Of a stretch of DNA of 64,000 nucleotides, positions 10,836 through 21,273 are shown in pieces. The stretch is taken from assembly GCA_035578175.1 (NCBI GenBank), contig JAQMRL010000005.1, positions 60,307,722-60,371,721 of the forward strand, in the 5' to 3' direction. The position numbers were made by a program, and so were the translations under genes. This DNA is from Catonia carolina. Its lineage: Eukaryota; Arthropoda; Insecta; Hemiptera; Achilidae. How positions within the stretch are numbered: position 1 is the first letter of the stretch; every line of letters begins with the position of its first letter. A model generated the notes under the pieces. It did no database searches. It was given only the letters and a program-made list of their open reading frames with translations, and was not told where the DNA came from.

Positions 10836-11025
10836 CGCCGGCCGCATTGGCGCAGTTGGTAACGTGCTCGCCTCTCATCATGCGGTCCTGGGTTCGAATC
10901 CCACTCAGACACGGCATATTTTCATACGTTACAAAAAATCATTTCATCCTCATTACACACAGTTACACCCCAACTTCGTCGCTAATGACCTTGATGTTGA
11001 TGCGACGTTAAATAAATTAAAAAAA
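10836..11025 (+). mobile_element. SINE A copy 1 (tRNA-derived)
   Basis: The tRNA-related head has an A box (TGGCGCAGTTGG) and a canonical B box (GGGTTCGAATCCC), followed by the body CGGCATATTTTCATACGTTAC, AAAAAATCATTTCATCC and GCGACGTTAAATAAATT with an A-rich tail. The 3' body differs from copies 2 and 3, where it contains a GTCTGCATTAGCAGCAATTT segment. A short AACCAAT on both sides is a possible TSD. Frames crossing it are not genes. Confidence 0.85.
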
Positions 11026-11069
11026 ACCAATAATTTAAACTTTGTTGTATTAACTTTTTACTCAAGGAC

Positions 11070-11310
11070 CGCTTTGGGCATCGCCCGCTGCCGCAAGCGA
11101 TGGTCACAGCGGTCCCTCGACCAAGCCTTGCGCCTACCGGGTCCCGACGAAGCACCCATCGACGCACTACTGCAAGGGTAGAAGATGACGTCTCCGCTGG
11201 ACAACAACACGCCGTGTCGCTCATCTCATCGACCGCTACAACGACTAAGACCGAGACGCTTCGCCAAGACGACCACCTCTTAAACGGCCCCTTTAAGGGC
11301 CACCAAAAAT
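11070..11310 (+). repeat. GC-rich module, copy 1, function unknown
   Basis: This segment is far richer in G+C and CpG than its surroundings. Part of it (about 11145-11240: CATCGACGCACTACTGCAAG, CTCCGCTGGACAAC, then CATCGACCGC) aligns with 32995-33080 in the same order. A 16-bp GGCCCCTTTAAGGGCC palindrome lies at 11286-11301. Open frames cross it on both strands, but neither matches a family I recognise. It may be a piece of an unidentified element, since it lies between a SINE and a LINE end. Confidence 0.5.
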
Positions 11311-11355
11311 TAAAGGTTTTATCACACCAAAAAATGTCGCCATCCAGTGACAAAT

Positions 11356-11495
11356 ATTTTTTTTTCATCAGTCTCTGGACTGGTTTGATGCAGTTGTTTT
11401 CCAAGTTGTTCTATCTTGAGCAAGTTGTTTAATAATATCTACGTACCTGTAATACCCTTCATCTTTTGTAATTTGCTTTATATATTCTAACCAAA
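11356..11495 (-). mobile_element. LINE 3' end (family shared with 42657-43353)
   Basis: On the minus strand: AAGCAAATTACAAAAGATG, GGGTATTACAGGTACGTAGA, CAACTTGCTCAAGATAGAAC, TGCATCAAACCAGTCCAGAG, ACTGATG and an A-tail. The same words in the same order end the element at 42657-43353. It is a severely 5'-truncated LINE insertion, and the plus-strand frame 11100-11432 merely overlaps it. Confidence 0.85.
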
Positions 11496-11591
11496 TCCAA
11501 AAAATATAATAATATAAATACGCTAATATCCTAAAAAGAATACAAAATGTTTAAATGAGTGAGCCAACATTTATTTTTATAAGCATTAGGT

Positions 11592-11770
11592 TTGCCGGCC
11601 GCGTTGGCGATGTTGGTAACGTGCTCGCCTCTCATCACGCGGTCTTGGGTTCGAATCCAACTCGGGCATGGCATTTTTTCATACGTTACAAAAAATCTTT
11701 CATTTCATTTCATCTTTCACCGTCTGCATTAGCAGCAATTTGCAAAACAGTCGGACGTTAAACCAAATAA
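11592..11770 (+). mobile_element. SINE A copy 2, with 11-bp target-site duplication
   Basis: The element has a tRNA-derived head (A-box-like GCGATGTTGGTAACGTGC, B box GGGTTCGAATCC), a body with GGCATTTTTTCATACGTTAC and GTCTGCATTAGCAGCAATTT, and ends GACGTTAAACCAAATAA. Perfect direct repeats AAGCATTAGGT flank it at 11581-11591 and 11771-11781, so both ends and the 179-bp length are defined. Mobilisation by a LINE is inferred. Confidence 0.95.
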
Positions 11771-11781
11771 AAGCATTAGGT

Positions 11782-12640
11782 ACTTAACAGTGATTTTTCA
11801 TATGCAGTTTGTCTATGTTGCATTGATCTGAAACAATTTCTATATCTGTTTGGGTACGAATGATACCAGGAGATACTTGGAGAAGTATAAATTAAAGTAG
11901 CGGAATATTTTTTAATGTAACTGGAGGGCAGATATCTTTTCTTAATGTAAATGCAATGTATATGATTTTATTTTTGCTAGATTTTATTCACGAATCTGAG
12001 ATAAATTATAAAAAATGGAATAAAACAAAAAATTAACTAAAATAAAAAGTTTTCTTTAAAACATATTTAATATTATTTGTAGCAGATTATAATTCACGGT
12101 CGTTATTCAGTATACTTTTCATTTCATTTCGGTTTTTTTAAAACAAAAGAAAAAAACACGAAGAATGTAAGTTACAAGTAACATTCAATTAAAAGTTGGT
12201 AGAAAACAGAATCCGTGTTTATGTTGTTTTATTACGTTTTAAAACTTTTTTGTTACACAACACGTGTTACACCTTCCACACGATTCTACACCAGTAGAAG
12301 TACATTATAATCTTCTTTATTGTTTGTTTTTTATATCACAACTTTTTTTAAATGAAACATTGTGCGTCGTTAATTTAGTTTGTAAATCTGTTGTATTGTT
12401 ATATTTTTAATTAAAATCCAAAAACCACTATCAAAACATATTGTTTTTTTTAAATGTGTAAAGCATAAAAATATCGACTCATTTTTTGTCGAAAAAATAC
12501 TGTAATCTAACAGTAGTAGTTCTTGACAGGCTAGAAATAGCTAAGGTTATGCTAATAATAGCTAAGGTAATAGCTAATGGATGTATTGTACTACAAAATA
12601 GTGTATTGTTATGTAACTAGTATTGCTAAATTACGGACAG
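11782..12640. other. AT-rich interval, nothing recognised
   Basis: No ORF or repeat family member is seen. Confidence 0.5.
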
Positions 12641-13202
12641 ATGTGGTTGGGAGAAATTTCCGGATATATGCCTTCAGGTGATTCCATTACTTTCTAATAA
12701 GATCCACTTTCAATATGAATAGAAGATTCATTCGGACTTCTGCGGTCATCATATCGTGTCCACCGTTGAGAGTTGGCACCAGAGCATTAATAATATCCTG
12801 GAAATCACCATCCGGAAATGGTTGATCTTCTTGCATTCTTCTAGAAAAAAGCTGAAAGATTACACATTATGTTCATGAGGCTTCAGCTAAATCTGGAATG
12901 ACAGAGGTTGAAGAAAGCAATCCTAAAGCTGGAGTCCAGCATAGAGAAAATCCTGCAAAAAATGAGGAAGTGGCGACATAAAGTTTACCTTAAGGCCACC
13001 TCATGCATTCAGAATGTGGGTTAGGTTTTTGTAATAAAATAGAAGTTTATAAAAATAAGCAAAAAACGAAGTCAATAAAACTGATTTTCAACACGCCAGA
13101 AAAAAGTCCGAATGAATCTTCCATTTATATCGAAGATAGATTTTATTAGGAAGTAATAGAATCACCTAACCACAAATGTCCGGAAATTACTCCCAACCAC
13201 AT
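12641..13202. mobile_element. 562-bp MITE-like element with ~99-bp inverted repeats
   Basis: The left end (12641-12739) starts ATGTGGTTGGGAGAAATTTC and reaches GATTCATTCGGACTT. The right end (13104-13202) is its reverse complement, AAGTCCGAATGAATC to TCCCAACCACAT, with scattered mismatches. The 360-bp core has no long frame. Size, long TIRs and lack of coding sequence fit a non-autonomous DNA transposon; the superfamily is undecided because no clear TSD is visible. Confidence 0.85.
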
Positions 13203-13435
13203 TAGTACGTGGCCACATCTGGCCGGATTGGTGTAGTAGCATTTAGGATAACCGGGACTTATAATAATTTCTTTCATTGTTTCAGAATTAAGTTTTACTC
13301 AATTTTTGGTTTACTTATAAGCCTACTATTTTTATTTGTCTATACCTTCTATGAATTATTTACAAAATGTTTCAGAATCCTTTTATCCGGTTTTTCTTAT
13401 AGTATTAATTTTAGTTATTACACACTAATACGTTT

Positions 13436-13512
13436 ATATTAGTCTCTATTAGTTTATATTCTTAGTTTATTAGGTTCTATCTATTAGTTTAGCTTATATT
13501 AGTTTCTTATAA
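13436..13512 (+). repeat. Imperfect TATTAGT-like tandem
   Basis: The words TATTAGTCTC, TATTAGTTTA, TTAGTTTATTAGG, TATTAGTTTAG and TATTAGTTTC follow each other as a degenerate array. Confidence 0.6.
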
Positions 13513-13567
13513 CAATATATATTAGGTAATTTAAAAAAAAAAACATTTTTCATTACTATAACAGAAA

Positions 13568-14384
13568 GCACGAAAATGGTCCGATGGTAGTTGATGCATT
13601 GTTGCCAGGTCGCTGCCCGCACATTTATTAAAGTCGGCAAGAATTTTTAGAGGTCTCCCTATCTAGCCGTCTTAAGCACTTTTTTTAAAAAACAAAATCC
13701 GGAAAAAATACTCTGGGTTCCTAATAAATTGTATTTTATTACTACATAAATATTATTATTACGGTGTGTTCATTTGCGTGCGCACAAAGTTAGGCAACCT
13801 AAATTTTGCGACATTTTTTGCGTTTGACATCGAATAAGTTTTTTTTTATAGATAACATTTATATTTTTTATTATTGCGTTATAAAATACAGAATTTCAGC
13901 TTTAATTTCATATATTTTTTTTCATAGGTTACAAAGAAAAAAAATAGTTATTTGACTTTAAAATGTGACTAAAAACATTAGATTGACTCCAAAACTTATC
14001 CAACTCGGTGATCCGTTTGCTCGCGCTCTGGTACTCTAGAATTATCACTCCATGAAGCTATTTTTAGAAACTACACGAAACATTCACACTACAATACGTA
14101 GTTTTTGATTCGAAAATATCACTTGAAAAGGGTTTTATTTATTGCCCAGAAACACAGATATGACAGATAATTACACGATACTTTGGTATAATTTAAAATT
14201 TCTACAAACTTAAATAACTATAATGATAGCTAGCGAATACCTGACTCAAACTACATTAATGATCGATTGAAAGAAGCACAGAGACAGCACAACACTGAAT
14301 CGCTCGCTGACTGCTTCGCATGCCATCGTTGTAGTGTGTGGGAGGGCTTCGTCCACGTAGCCGCACATCGGACCATTTTCGTGC
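13568..14384. mobile_element. Candidate 817-bp TIR element
   Basis: An 18-bp sequence GCACGAAAATGGTCCGAT at 13568-13585 recurs perfectly inverted at 14367-14384. The interior is AT-rich with a CpG-richer patch near the right end (14290-14370), and has no transposase frame. No TSD is evident, so the call rests on the TIR match and its distance. Confidence 0.5.
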
Positions 14385-15320
14385 GGTCTATTATAACTTT
14401 AGCCAACCAGTACTTCATATTTTAGCAAATCGTCATGTAATATTTGTTGAACCACCATGGCTTTCCTCATCGTGGGTAATCGCCATAGTGCGTATGGTCC
14501 CTCAGGATTTTTTTTCTGTGTGTGAATATTTATTGTTTAAGTGATTTAAATGTTAAATTTGAATGTTAATTGAAAACTGAATAATACGAATTTCAAATAC
14601 TAATACAATTCAATGAACAATTACTATAGTTTTCAACGAACAATATAATTAATTTCTGACTAACAATTTATTACCACTTGAATGATTTTGTAAAATTAAT
14701 AATAATGAAAATAAACAAGCATTATAAATTATTATTGAATTAACCAAGCAATTAACGGATGAATTGATTTATTCCAAGTAATTTAAAATATAATACAAAA
14801 CTACTGTTTTCATTAATAATGCATACAAAAAGAAAAATAATTAAAGAGAGTTTGGGAGGTGGAATTAGAAGGTGGTAGGAGAAAGTCGCTTAAGCGTTCG
14901 ACGTTTCAGTGAGAGATTATTAATCGAGAATACGCCATTATGTAACATGGAGAGAAAGAACCAGTGATGCAGAACTAATTAGAATGTGGGGGATAGAAAA
15001 CGGATGGTAGAGAAACGCATTAGTGGTAGTAATAGAAGTAACTTTGTGTGAAATGGAGATTTTAAATAGAAGGAGAGAGAGAGATGTCTTTGTATATGCG
15101 AGTAAGAGTGAGATAGATTTTGATTGAGTGGAATGTAGATGTTAACAGTGTAGTCGTATATATCTCATGTATCAAATTCCAGCTCGGAGGAAATTTGATG
15201 CGATCCAGAAATACCACTAAACTATGGTTCTCTGGGTCTCTCTAGTACTCCAATGAATTTCAGTTAGTTTGTAATGTCAAGCCGTTCATTATGCACAACT
15301 ATATTGCATATCATTGTTAT
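14385..15320. other. Interval with purine-rich patches
   Basis: Purine-rich plus-strand stretches occur at about 14845-15010 and 15065-15120 (GAAGGAGAGAGAGAGATG). The frame 14338-14544 begins inside the preceding element and shows no motif. No gene is called. Confidence 0.4.
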
Positions 15321-15350
15321 TTCACACACGGAAAGAGAGGGGAGTGAGAG
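15321..15350 (+). repeat. 30-bp dispersed direct repeat, copy 1
   Basis: It matches 16217-16246 at 27 of 30 positions (TTCACASACGG, then AAGAGAGRGGAGTGAGAG). Both copies follow a TTATTTCA context. Function is unknown. Confidence 0.5.
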
Positions 15351-16216
15351 AAAATCGGTTTTCTCTAATTTTCTATCAAGACAAGGAAAGTGTTGCAAAC
15401 CGAGTGAGTTCCCCTTTCTTACTAAATTTTCCTCTTGTCTTTTTGTTACTTACTTATACTACGCGGAAAACCAAATTTCAATAAACGATAAAATAAAAAA
15501 AATACTAACACATAGAAAATCTTCAAGGAAACGTGATAAAAATACGCCTTAAATTTTATACACACATAACGCGAGTGGAAGAAGGAGTACAGTATTGTAC
15601 GAGGTATTATAATGTGAGAGTCAGCCGTTTGAAAGATTGTCACTTGGTTAAAATAAAAAAATAAGGTGAGTAGCTGAACCGGATTTCGTGTGTTCTTTTT
15701 CAGCTGCCTATCAGTTGCGAATGTTGACGACCATAATAGCAATTCTTAGCAACTAGCAAGTCAAGTCCAAATAATTTAACCCTCCACCTATTTGTAATTG
15801 GCGTTTCCGTATGATGTATGATTCAAAGTATTGGAGCTGTCTACAGTTGATGGTGGAAATGACTTCCATGTCATTTTTCATTCTCCTGCGAACCTTTATT
15901 TGTGTGTACGGCGAGTAATAATGAGCAATCGTGTTTAGTTCGATATTATTTTGAATGTAAATTGCCATCTTTTTTCTTTAGCTAAATATTTTAAGTTTTT
16001 AATTACATTTTGTAATCAATATAAAAAGAATTAGTATTTAATTGTAAATCAGTAGCAGTTTAACAGGAATGATTTTTATTGTAATATTAAGTTGTCAATT
16101 AATTGTTTTGTAATATTAAAATGAGGTTTGATATTTATTAATAATCAGATCCTGAAAATTTGTAATAAGTAAAACAACATTGTTTTTGTTTCGTTTACAG
16201 TTATTTCATGTGGTAA
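15351..16216. other. Interval without recognised features
   Basis: Frames at 15446-15742 (minus) and 15753-15968 (minus) carry no motif I know. Confidence 0.4.
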
Positions 16217-16246
16217 TTCACAGACGGGAAGAGAGAGGAGTGAGAG
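16217..16246 (+). repeat. 30-bp dispersed direct repeat, copy 2
   Basis: This is the partner of 15321-15350, about 0.9 kb upstream in the same orientation. Confidence 0.5.
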
Positions 16247-16976
16247 GGGGTGAGTTTATTTTGTTAAAATAAACAAAAGATATAAAATTTTGAAAAATAA
16301 ATTCCATGTTTCAATTTTTCAGAATTAATTTGTATAAGGTTATGATCGACAAAAGTAAATTTATTTTTAAAGATAGTGTAAATATGAAACCACCACTTCA
16401 ACTTTGGCAACTTCAATTATCCCCTTTAAGCCTTACAAAATTTTATTTATCCAGATGAAATCCGCGGAAATTGCACTGTGTCAGAACAAATAAATGAAAA
16501 AGAAAGCCTATATATATAAAGAAAGATATGATCTTTTTTTTATGAAGGAGATAAAAACCCCGTAAAATTGAGGGGAATCTGTTAGAAAGAGGGACGGCTT
16601 TAGATTTATCTACACAGATTGAAAATCTTTTACTACGGGACGAAATGAAGTATAACGTAATGTTTAATTAAAGAAATGTTTTGTCTTTGACTGGGGATGG
16701 AAAATAATGAAACGGGAATCATCGTTTTGGCTATCATAAAAAATTATAATACTAGAGATAGTAGAACGATTTGTATTGACTGACACAAGTAATACAAAAA
16801 CAAAAAAATGAACAAAACATTGGAATATGGTGACGAGGAAAAACTGCATAGCTTGTACAAATTTTTAAATCCATTGCTGTACAAAGAAAGAAGAACAAAA
16901 ATGATAATAAAAATTGAGGAAGATATACAATGTAAAATACGGTTTTTTAAATATTGAAAAATAGAGAGAATTATAC
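16247..16976. other. AT-rich interval, nothing recognised
   Basis: No recognised repeat or exon is seen. Confidence 0.45.
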
Positions 16977-17290
16977 AGGGTGACTCGAAGAGTCACCTTA
17001 ATCGTTTTCTCTTTTTCACCACCTCCACTACCAGCCTCAGTATGTAATGGACGCGGATATCCGTCTTTAGTCTCGAGTGACGTGACGAATGCTGATATAA
17101 CATCCTTAAAAAGAACGGACTGCAAAAAATTATTTCTACGTTGAAATGCAGAATAAAAGAAGAAAACAAATATTGCTTAAAGAAATATTTTGATTAAAGT
17201 GGATGAATGTAACACACGTCAGTATTAGTAAATAGAGGAATCACGACTAATATGGAACACCTCGTGGTAGCCAGAAGTCACTGGTAGGTG
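16977..17290 (+). repeat. Family F repeat, copy 1, with a terminal hairpin
   Basis: The segment from about 17066 (TTTAGTCTCGAGTGACGTGA) to 17285 (CCAGAAGTCACTGG) aligns with 18372-18598. Shared words include TGACGTGAC, GATATAA, CAGAATAAAAG, TTAAAGAAATAT, ACACGT and AATATGGAACACC. Just upstream, 16979-16997 is a perfect hairpin GGTGACTC-GAA-GAGTCACC preceded by TACAG. The CAGGGTGA start resembles the TIR of the element at 61514. The type of element is unknown. Confidence 0.6.
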
Positions 17291-17309
17291 ATTCTGTTAA
17301 ACCAAATCT

Positions 17310-17800
17310 CAGATACTTCAGGTGCAAATTTCCTGGAACATTTCATTATTTTGGTAGAGTTTTGGTGCTTATCTTCTTCCACCTCCATCTATTCCAACAC
17401 CTTATCCTTCCATATGCCTTTAAATTGGTCTGTAACTTTTGTCCAGTTTAGGAACTCCATGCGTAGACATTCTTTCTAAAAAATCTCTCTATTTCTGTCC
17501 TCAAACACCGTCTACTTAAGTTAATCAACACCTAATTCTTTCCATATATTCTCATTGTTTAATTGATTTACCCCGATATATGCCCTTTTACGTTTTGTAT
17601 AAAGTGGATCTCTGCAATATGGATAAAACTCTAATACTTTTCTCACTCCTACACCTCACAGTCCTTTGACAATTTTAAAAGAGCCAGTCTGATTGATGTT
17701 CATCCATATACCAGTTTTTTCCTTTTTAATGCATATGTATTGTACCATAAATTATTTAAAATATTTCTACTATTGCGGTACATTATTGTCCTCTTTATAA
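17310..17800 (-). pseudogene. Decayed LINE RT C-terminal region
   Basis: On the minus strand, across several frames, it reads a VLVYG-like block, HIAEIHFIQNVKGHISG, ENIWKELGVD, an EDRNREIF segment, and KECLRMEFLNWTKVTDQFKG. The order equals that of the LINE fragment at 4852-5265 (AEIRFLK, EDIRCEL, then the KW...ERM segment). Stops and frameshifts are frequent, so it is an old copy. Confidence 0.55.
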
Positions 17801-18339
17801 TTCAGCCATAAGTTGAAACTAAAATATTTATATAACTCGCATGTTTTACATTAACACACCTAATTGATAAACTACAATCAATATAACCTCAAAGCATGCA
17901 CTGTAATTGGAATCAGTGACATTTTATAGCAGCACTCCCTATCGCAAAAATATGCACTGCATTGATTTGGCCGGTTATGAAAATAATCTCGATTTTCCAA
18001 GTACCTCATCTGTTGAGCATGACTGGTTTCGCTACGAAATAAGCGCTCAGTTGATTCAGAGATCTATAAAGAAACTTTTAAATGATGTGATAAATAAAAT
18101 CGGAAAATTTGAAGATGGCCGTGTATAGAAATGTACGACACAAGTGACACTTTCTTAACATTCCATAGACGAAATATTTTACCTACTCCAGATATACTTC
18201 ATCAACTAGTATTTTGACGGGGTATTTCCCTCTAAAAACCATCATTTTGTTTTTTATTGAAAATTTTCAAATTAACCCTTCGAGGACGGATTTAATTCTA
18301 TGTCACTGATGCATTTATATATGGGTTTTGAACAAAACT
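17801..18339. other. Interval with one unsupported 73-aa frame
   Basis: The plus frame 17907-18128 is open for 73 codons without a recognisable motif or homologue in this window. I do not call it a gene. Confidence 0.35.
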
Positions 18340-18620
18340 TTTTTTTCAAATGTATTTTCCTGGACTCAGTCCTTTAGTCCTGAGTGACGTGACATATGCG
18401 GATATAAATCGGTAAATAGAACCGACTAAAAAAAGTTGTACGTTGTATTACAGAATAAAAGGAAAATAAAAAAAGTAGATTGTTTAAAGAAATATCACGA
18501 TTGAATAGATCGAACGTAATACACGTAAGAATTAATGAACAAGGAAGTACAACTGATATGGAACACCGACCTCCTGGCATCCAGGAAACACTGTCGTGCG
18601 GTGCTGCCACCAAACTTATC
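18340..18620 (+). repeat. Family F repeat, copy 2
   Basis: It lies in the same orientation as copy 1 and 1.3 kb away, with the LINE remnant between them. The core CCTGAGTGACGTGACATATG to AACTGATATGGAACACCGAC matches copy 1 at an estimated 65-70%. Open frames on both strands are by-products. Confidence 0.6.
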
Positions 18621-19912
18621 CATTTGCAATGTTTCTGAAATATTTAGATATTGTGGTATAATTTTTATGACTAGTCTAGTCAAAATATTTTTTGATTTAA
18701 TTTGTGAACGTGTGGAAATATCTGATAAACGACCAAAATTATTCAAAACTTTATGCGGATCTGCAAAACGATTTGAGTGAAATGTTTCTGGCGGATATAT
18801 TTGTCAATAATCAGTAAAGGGTTAAACTTACAGTCAGACATTACAAAACTTAAAAGGGGACTGTTGCAAATTATTTTCACTGTAAGTTGAATGATTTTAT
18901 CACACAACCTAAACCACTTCAGTTTGACATTCTTCTAATATCAGATAAAAGTTATATTCCTAAATGTACATCCGTTTCCAATAAGCAGAATGTAATAATG
19001 TTGGTGATAAAAGAAAAAAGAAACTTAGTTTGGCCGCTAATTGCAGTAACCTACAAACCTTTTAAGGTTTAACTACAAGAAAATTATTAGGGTCTGGAAA
19101 TTATGAACATTTAAAACCCACGATTTTATTTTCATACCAAACGGTATTTTTTACCAAACAAGCGCATGATGAAACATTAAAATAAACTTACATAAATTAA
19201 TTATTTTAGCTTTAAATAATTGTTATGAAATGTTAAATTGATTTTGCGACACCCTGTAAAGTGAAAAGGAAAGAAATGAGTGAGATACTGATGGTAGAGA
19301 AAACTCCATTCATGTATTAGTAAAAAAAGCAGATGTCGCTTGATATCCCGCTCCGCACGCTGACAAAATCAACTAGAGTAAAAACAATAAAAGTACCGAG
19401 AAAAAATGAAATACAGTCGTACTTTTCCATTGTTAAATAAATATTAGTATTCAATAAAAAACGGCAAAATACAGTAACCTACTTGCTATCGATGTTAAAG
19501 CTATATCTATTACAGTAATAGATAAGAAAACTTTAAATATTTTATACTACACGATCGTTCATTCACCTTTAACTTATAGAATCATAGTGTTTAACCTGTT
19601 ATTCATACATTTACCCTAAAGTGAACGTATAAAAATTAATTATCAAAGTAATTTGTTAATTACTTTAGGTTTGATGTTTTAAACTTCCGAGATATTCATT
19701 TGAATAACTTTCCGCTGATTTTCCAGTGAAGATTGTAAGGTAATTTTGTGTCAAAGATATTTAATTAGAAGGGATAAATATAGATTTTATCAAAAGTAAA
19801 GATTATCACTGTAACACTAGAAATGGAAAGCATACGATGCATAGTAGAGCGGATGCCAAATGAGCTTGCCGGTTTTATAAAATTTTCCGGAAAACTGAAT
19901 TGATCTACTCTT
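18621..19912. other. AT-rich interval, nothing recognised
   Basis: The frame 18887-19072 (61 aa) has no motif. A short GCGACACCCTGTA occurs at 19247 but no partner was found. Confidence 0.4.
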
Positions 19913-19979
19913 AAGGTCTATTACCGAGACGCTAGTTCACTAGCTGCTAGTAGACTAAACTATCAGTAGATTAGCAGCT

Positions 19980-21273
19980 CTCTTTCTTCTTATAGTGCCT
20001 ATCCGGTTCGGATGTTGGCTATCATGATGGCTATTCTGACTTTGGAAACAGCTGCTTTGAAAAGTTGGGTCGTCGACTGGTTGAACCACGTTCTTAGATT
20101 TTTCAACCATGAAATCCTTCTTCTACCGGGACCTCTCGCACCATACACCTTTCCTTGCAGAATCTTTTGGAGCAACACGTAACGGTTCTCATTGCGCAAA
20201 ATGTGTCCCAGGTATTGGAGCTTTCGTACTTTCACGATGTCAAGAACCTCTTTATTTTTATTCATCCTTCGAAGAATTTCAACATTGGTGACTCTGTCCC
20301 TCCATGATACGCGTAACATTCTTCGATAAAGCCACATTTCAAAGGCTTCAAGCCTCCTGGCTGAGGCCTCAGTGAGCGTCCAGGCTTCCACGCCGTAGAA
20401 CAGTACAGAGAACACATAACATCGAAGGAGACGCATTTTGATAGCAAGTGTAAGGTCGTGAGTTTTGAAAATTTTTCGCATATTGTTGAAGGCCACTCTG
20501 GCTTTTTCTATGCGTACCTTAATTTCTTGCGAGTGATCCCAATCCCCGTTTACATTGCTGCCTAGGTAAGTATACTGCTTAACTCTTTCCAGGGGTACAC
20601 CGTCTATTTTAATATTCCCTCTTACGTTCGTATGCTTGCTAATAATCATAAATTTCGTTTTGCTTATGTTAATGTCTACACCATACTTTCTGCTATGTTC
20701 TGTTACCCTATTCATTAACCTTTGCAAACTGGTTATACTATCCGAGAAAATAGCAGTGTCATCGGCGTATCGAATATTATTGATCTTCTCCCCGTTTAGC
20801 GTAATTCCCTCTTCAATGCCTTGTACTGCCTCTCGGAATGTGTTTTCTGAGTAAACGTTGAAAATTACCGGCGACAGTATACACCCCTGACGAACGCCTC
20901 TCAAAATCTTCACGCTATTTGTACTCTCATCTTCCACTCTGACTGAAGAGATCTGGTTCCAATAAAGGTTTATAATAATTCTAAGTTCTTTTGCATCTAT
21001 TCCAGTCCTCCTGAGCACTTCAACCATCTTATCGTGTTGCACCCTATCAAACGCCTTTTGATAGTCGACAAAACAGACAAAAACGTCACAATTTACATCA
21101 CGGCAACGCTGGAACAGTACCTGTATAGAGAAAAGGGCCTCTCTCGTTCCAACGGCTCGTTGGAATCCAAACTGAGAATCGGATATTTGTTCTTCACACT
21201 TTTTGTATATTCTGCCATGAATCACTTTAAGGAATATTTTAAGGAGATGGCTCATAAGACTAATAGTTCGAAA
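19980..21273 (-). mobile_element. RTE-clade non-LTR retrotransposon, 5'-truncated, with 10-bp TSD
   Basis: The insert is bounded by perfect ATTAGCAGCT repeats at 19970-19979 and 21274-21283. Its minus-strand 3' end is a short AAGAAGAAAGAG tail, and its 5' end begins inside the RT domain. Only the 3' roughly 1.3 kb of a 3-kb class of element is present, as is usual after incomplete reverse transcription. Confidence 0.93.
19999..21273 (-). CDS. Reverse transcriptase C-terminal part, RTE-clade (partial, open)
   Basis: The frame is open for about 424 codons from the truncation point (FRTISLMSH) to the stop at 19999. Sixteen further codons upstream, including the ATG at 21321, belong to flanking DNA and not to the element. 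Residue numbers below count from that ATG. RT landmarks are intact: FVDYQKAFD near residues 84-92 with the first catalytic Asp, RQGCILSP near 144-151, and YADD at 185-188. After a thumb-like region come YTYLGS, the FYGVEAWTL block, WLYRRMLRVSWRDRV and PGRRRISWLKNL. These match endonuclease-RT proteins of insect RTE elements. The endonuclease and the RT N-terminal finger are missing, so it cannot be autonomous. The open frame suggests a fairly recent insertion. Confidence 0.93.
   Translation of the reverse strand, partial: FRTISLMSHLLKIFLKVIHGRIYKKCEEQISDSQFGFQRAVGTREALFSIQVLFQRCRDVNCDVFVCFVDYQKAFDRVQHDKMVEVLRRTGIDAKELRIIINLYWNQISSVRVEDESTNSVKILRGVRQGCILSPVIFNVYSENTFREAVQGIEEGITLNGEKINNIRYADDTAIFSDSITSLQRLMNRVTEHSRKYGVDINISKTKFMIISKHTNVRGNIKIDGVPLERVKQYTYLGSNVNGDWDHSQEIKVRIEKARVAFNNMRKIFKTHDLTLAIKMRLLRCYVFSVLFYGVEAWTLTEASARRLEAFEMWLYRRMLRVSWRDRVTNVEILRRMNKNKEVLDIVKVRKLQYLGHILRNENRYVLLQKILQGKVYGARGPGRRRISWLKNLRTWFNQSTTQLFKAAVSKVRIAIMIANIRTG

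Noticed and set aside
10836..10915. tRNA gene call for the SINE A heads
   Set aside because: The B box is canonical, but acceptor and anticodon stems do not pair well, the sequence continues into a SINE body, and copies carry TSDs.
11286..11301. GGCCCCTTTAAGGGCC followed by ACCAAAAA, resembling a histone mRNA 3' stem-loop
   Set aside because: It has a mismatch to the stem-loop consensus, and no histone-like reading frame is found upstream in any frame I translated. Kept only as a curiosity within the GC-rich module.
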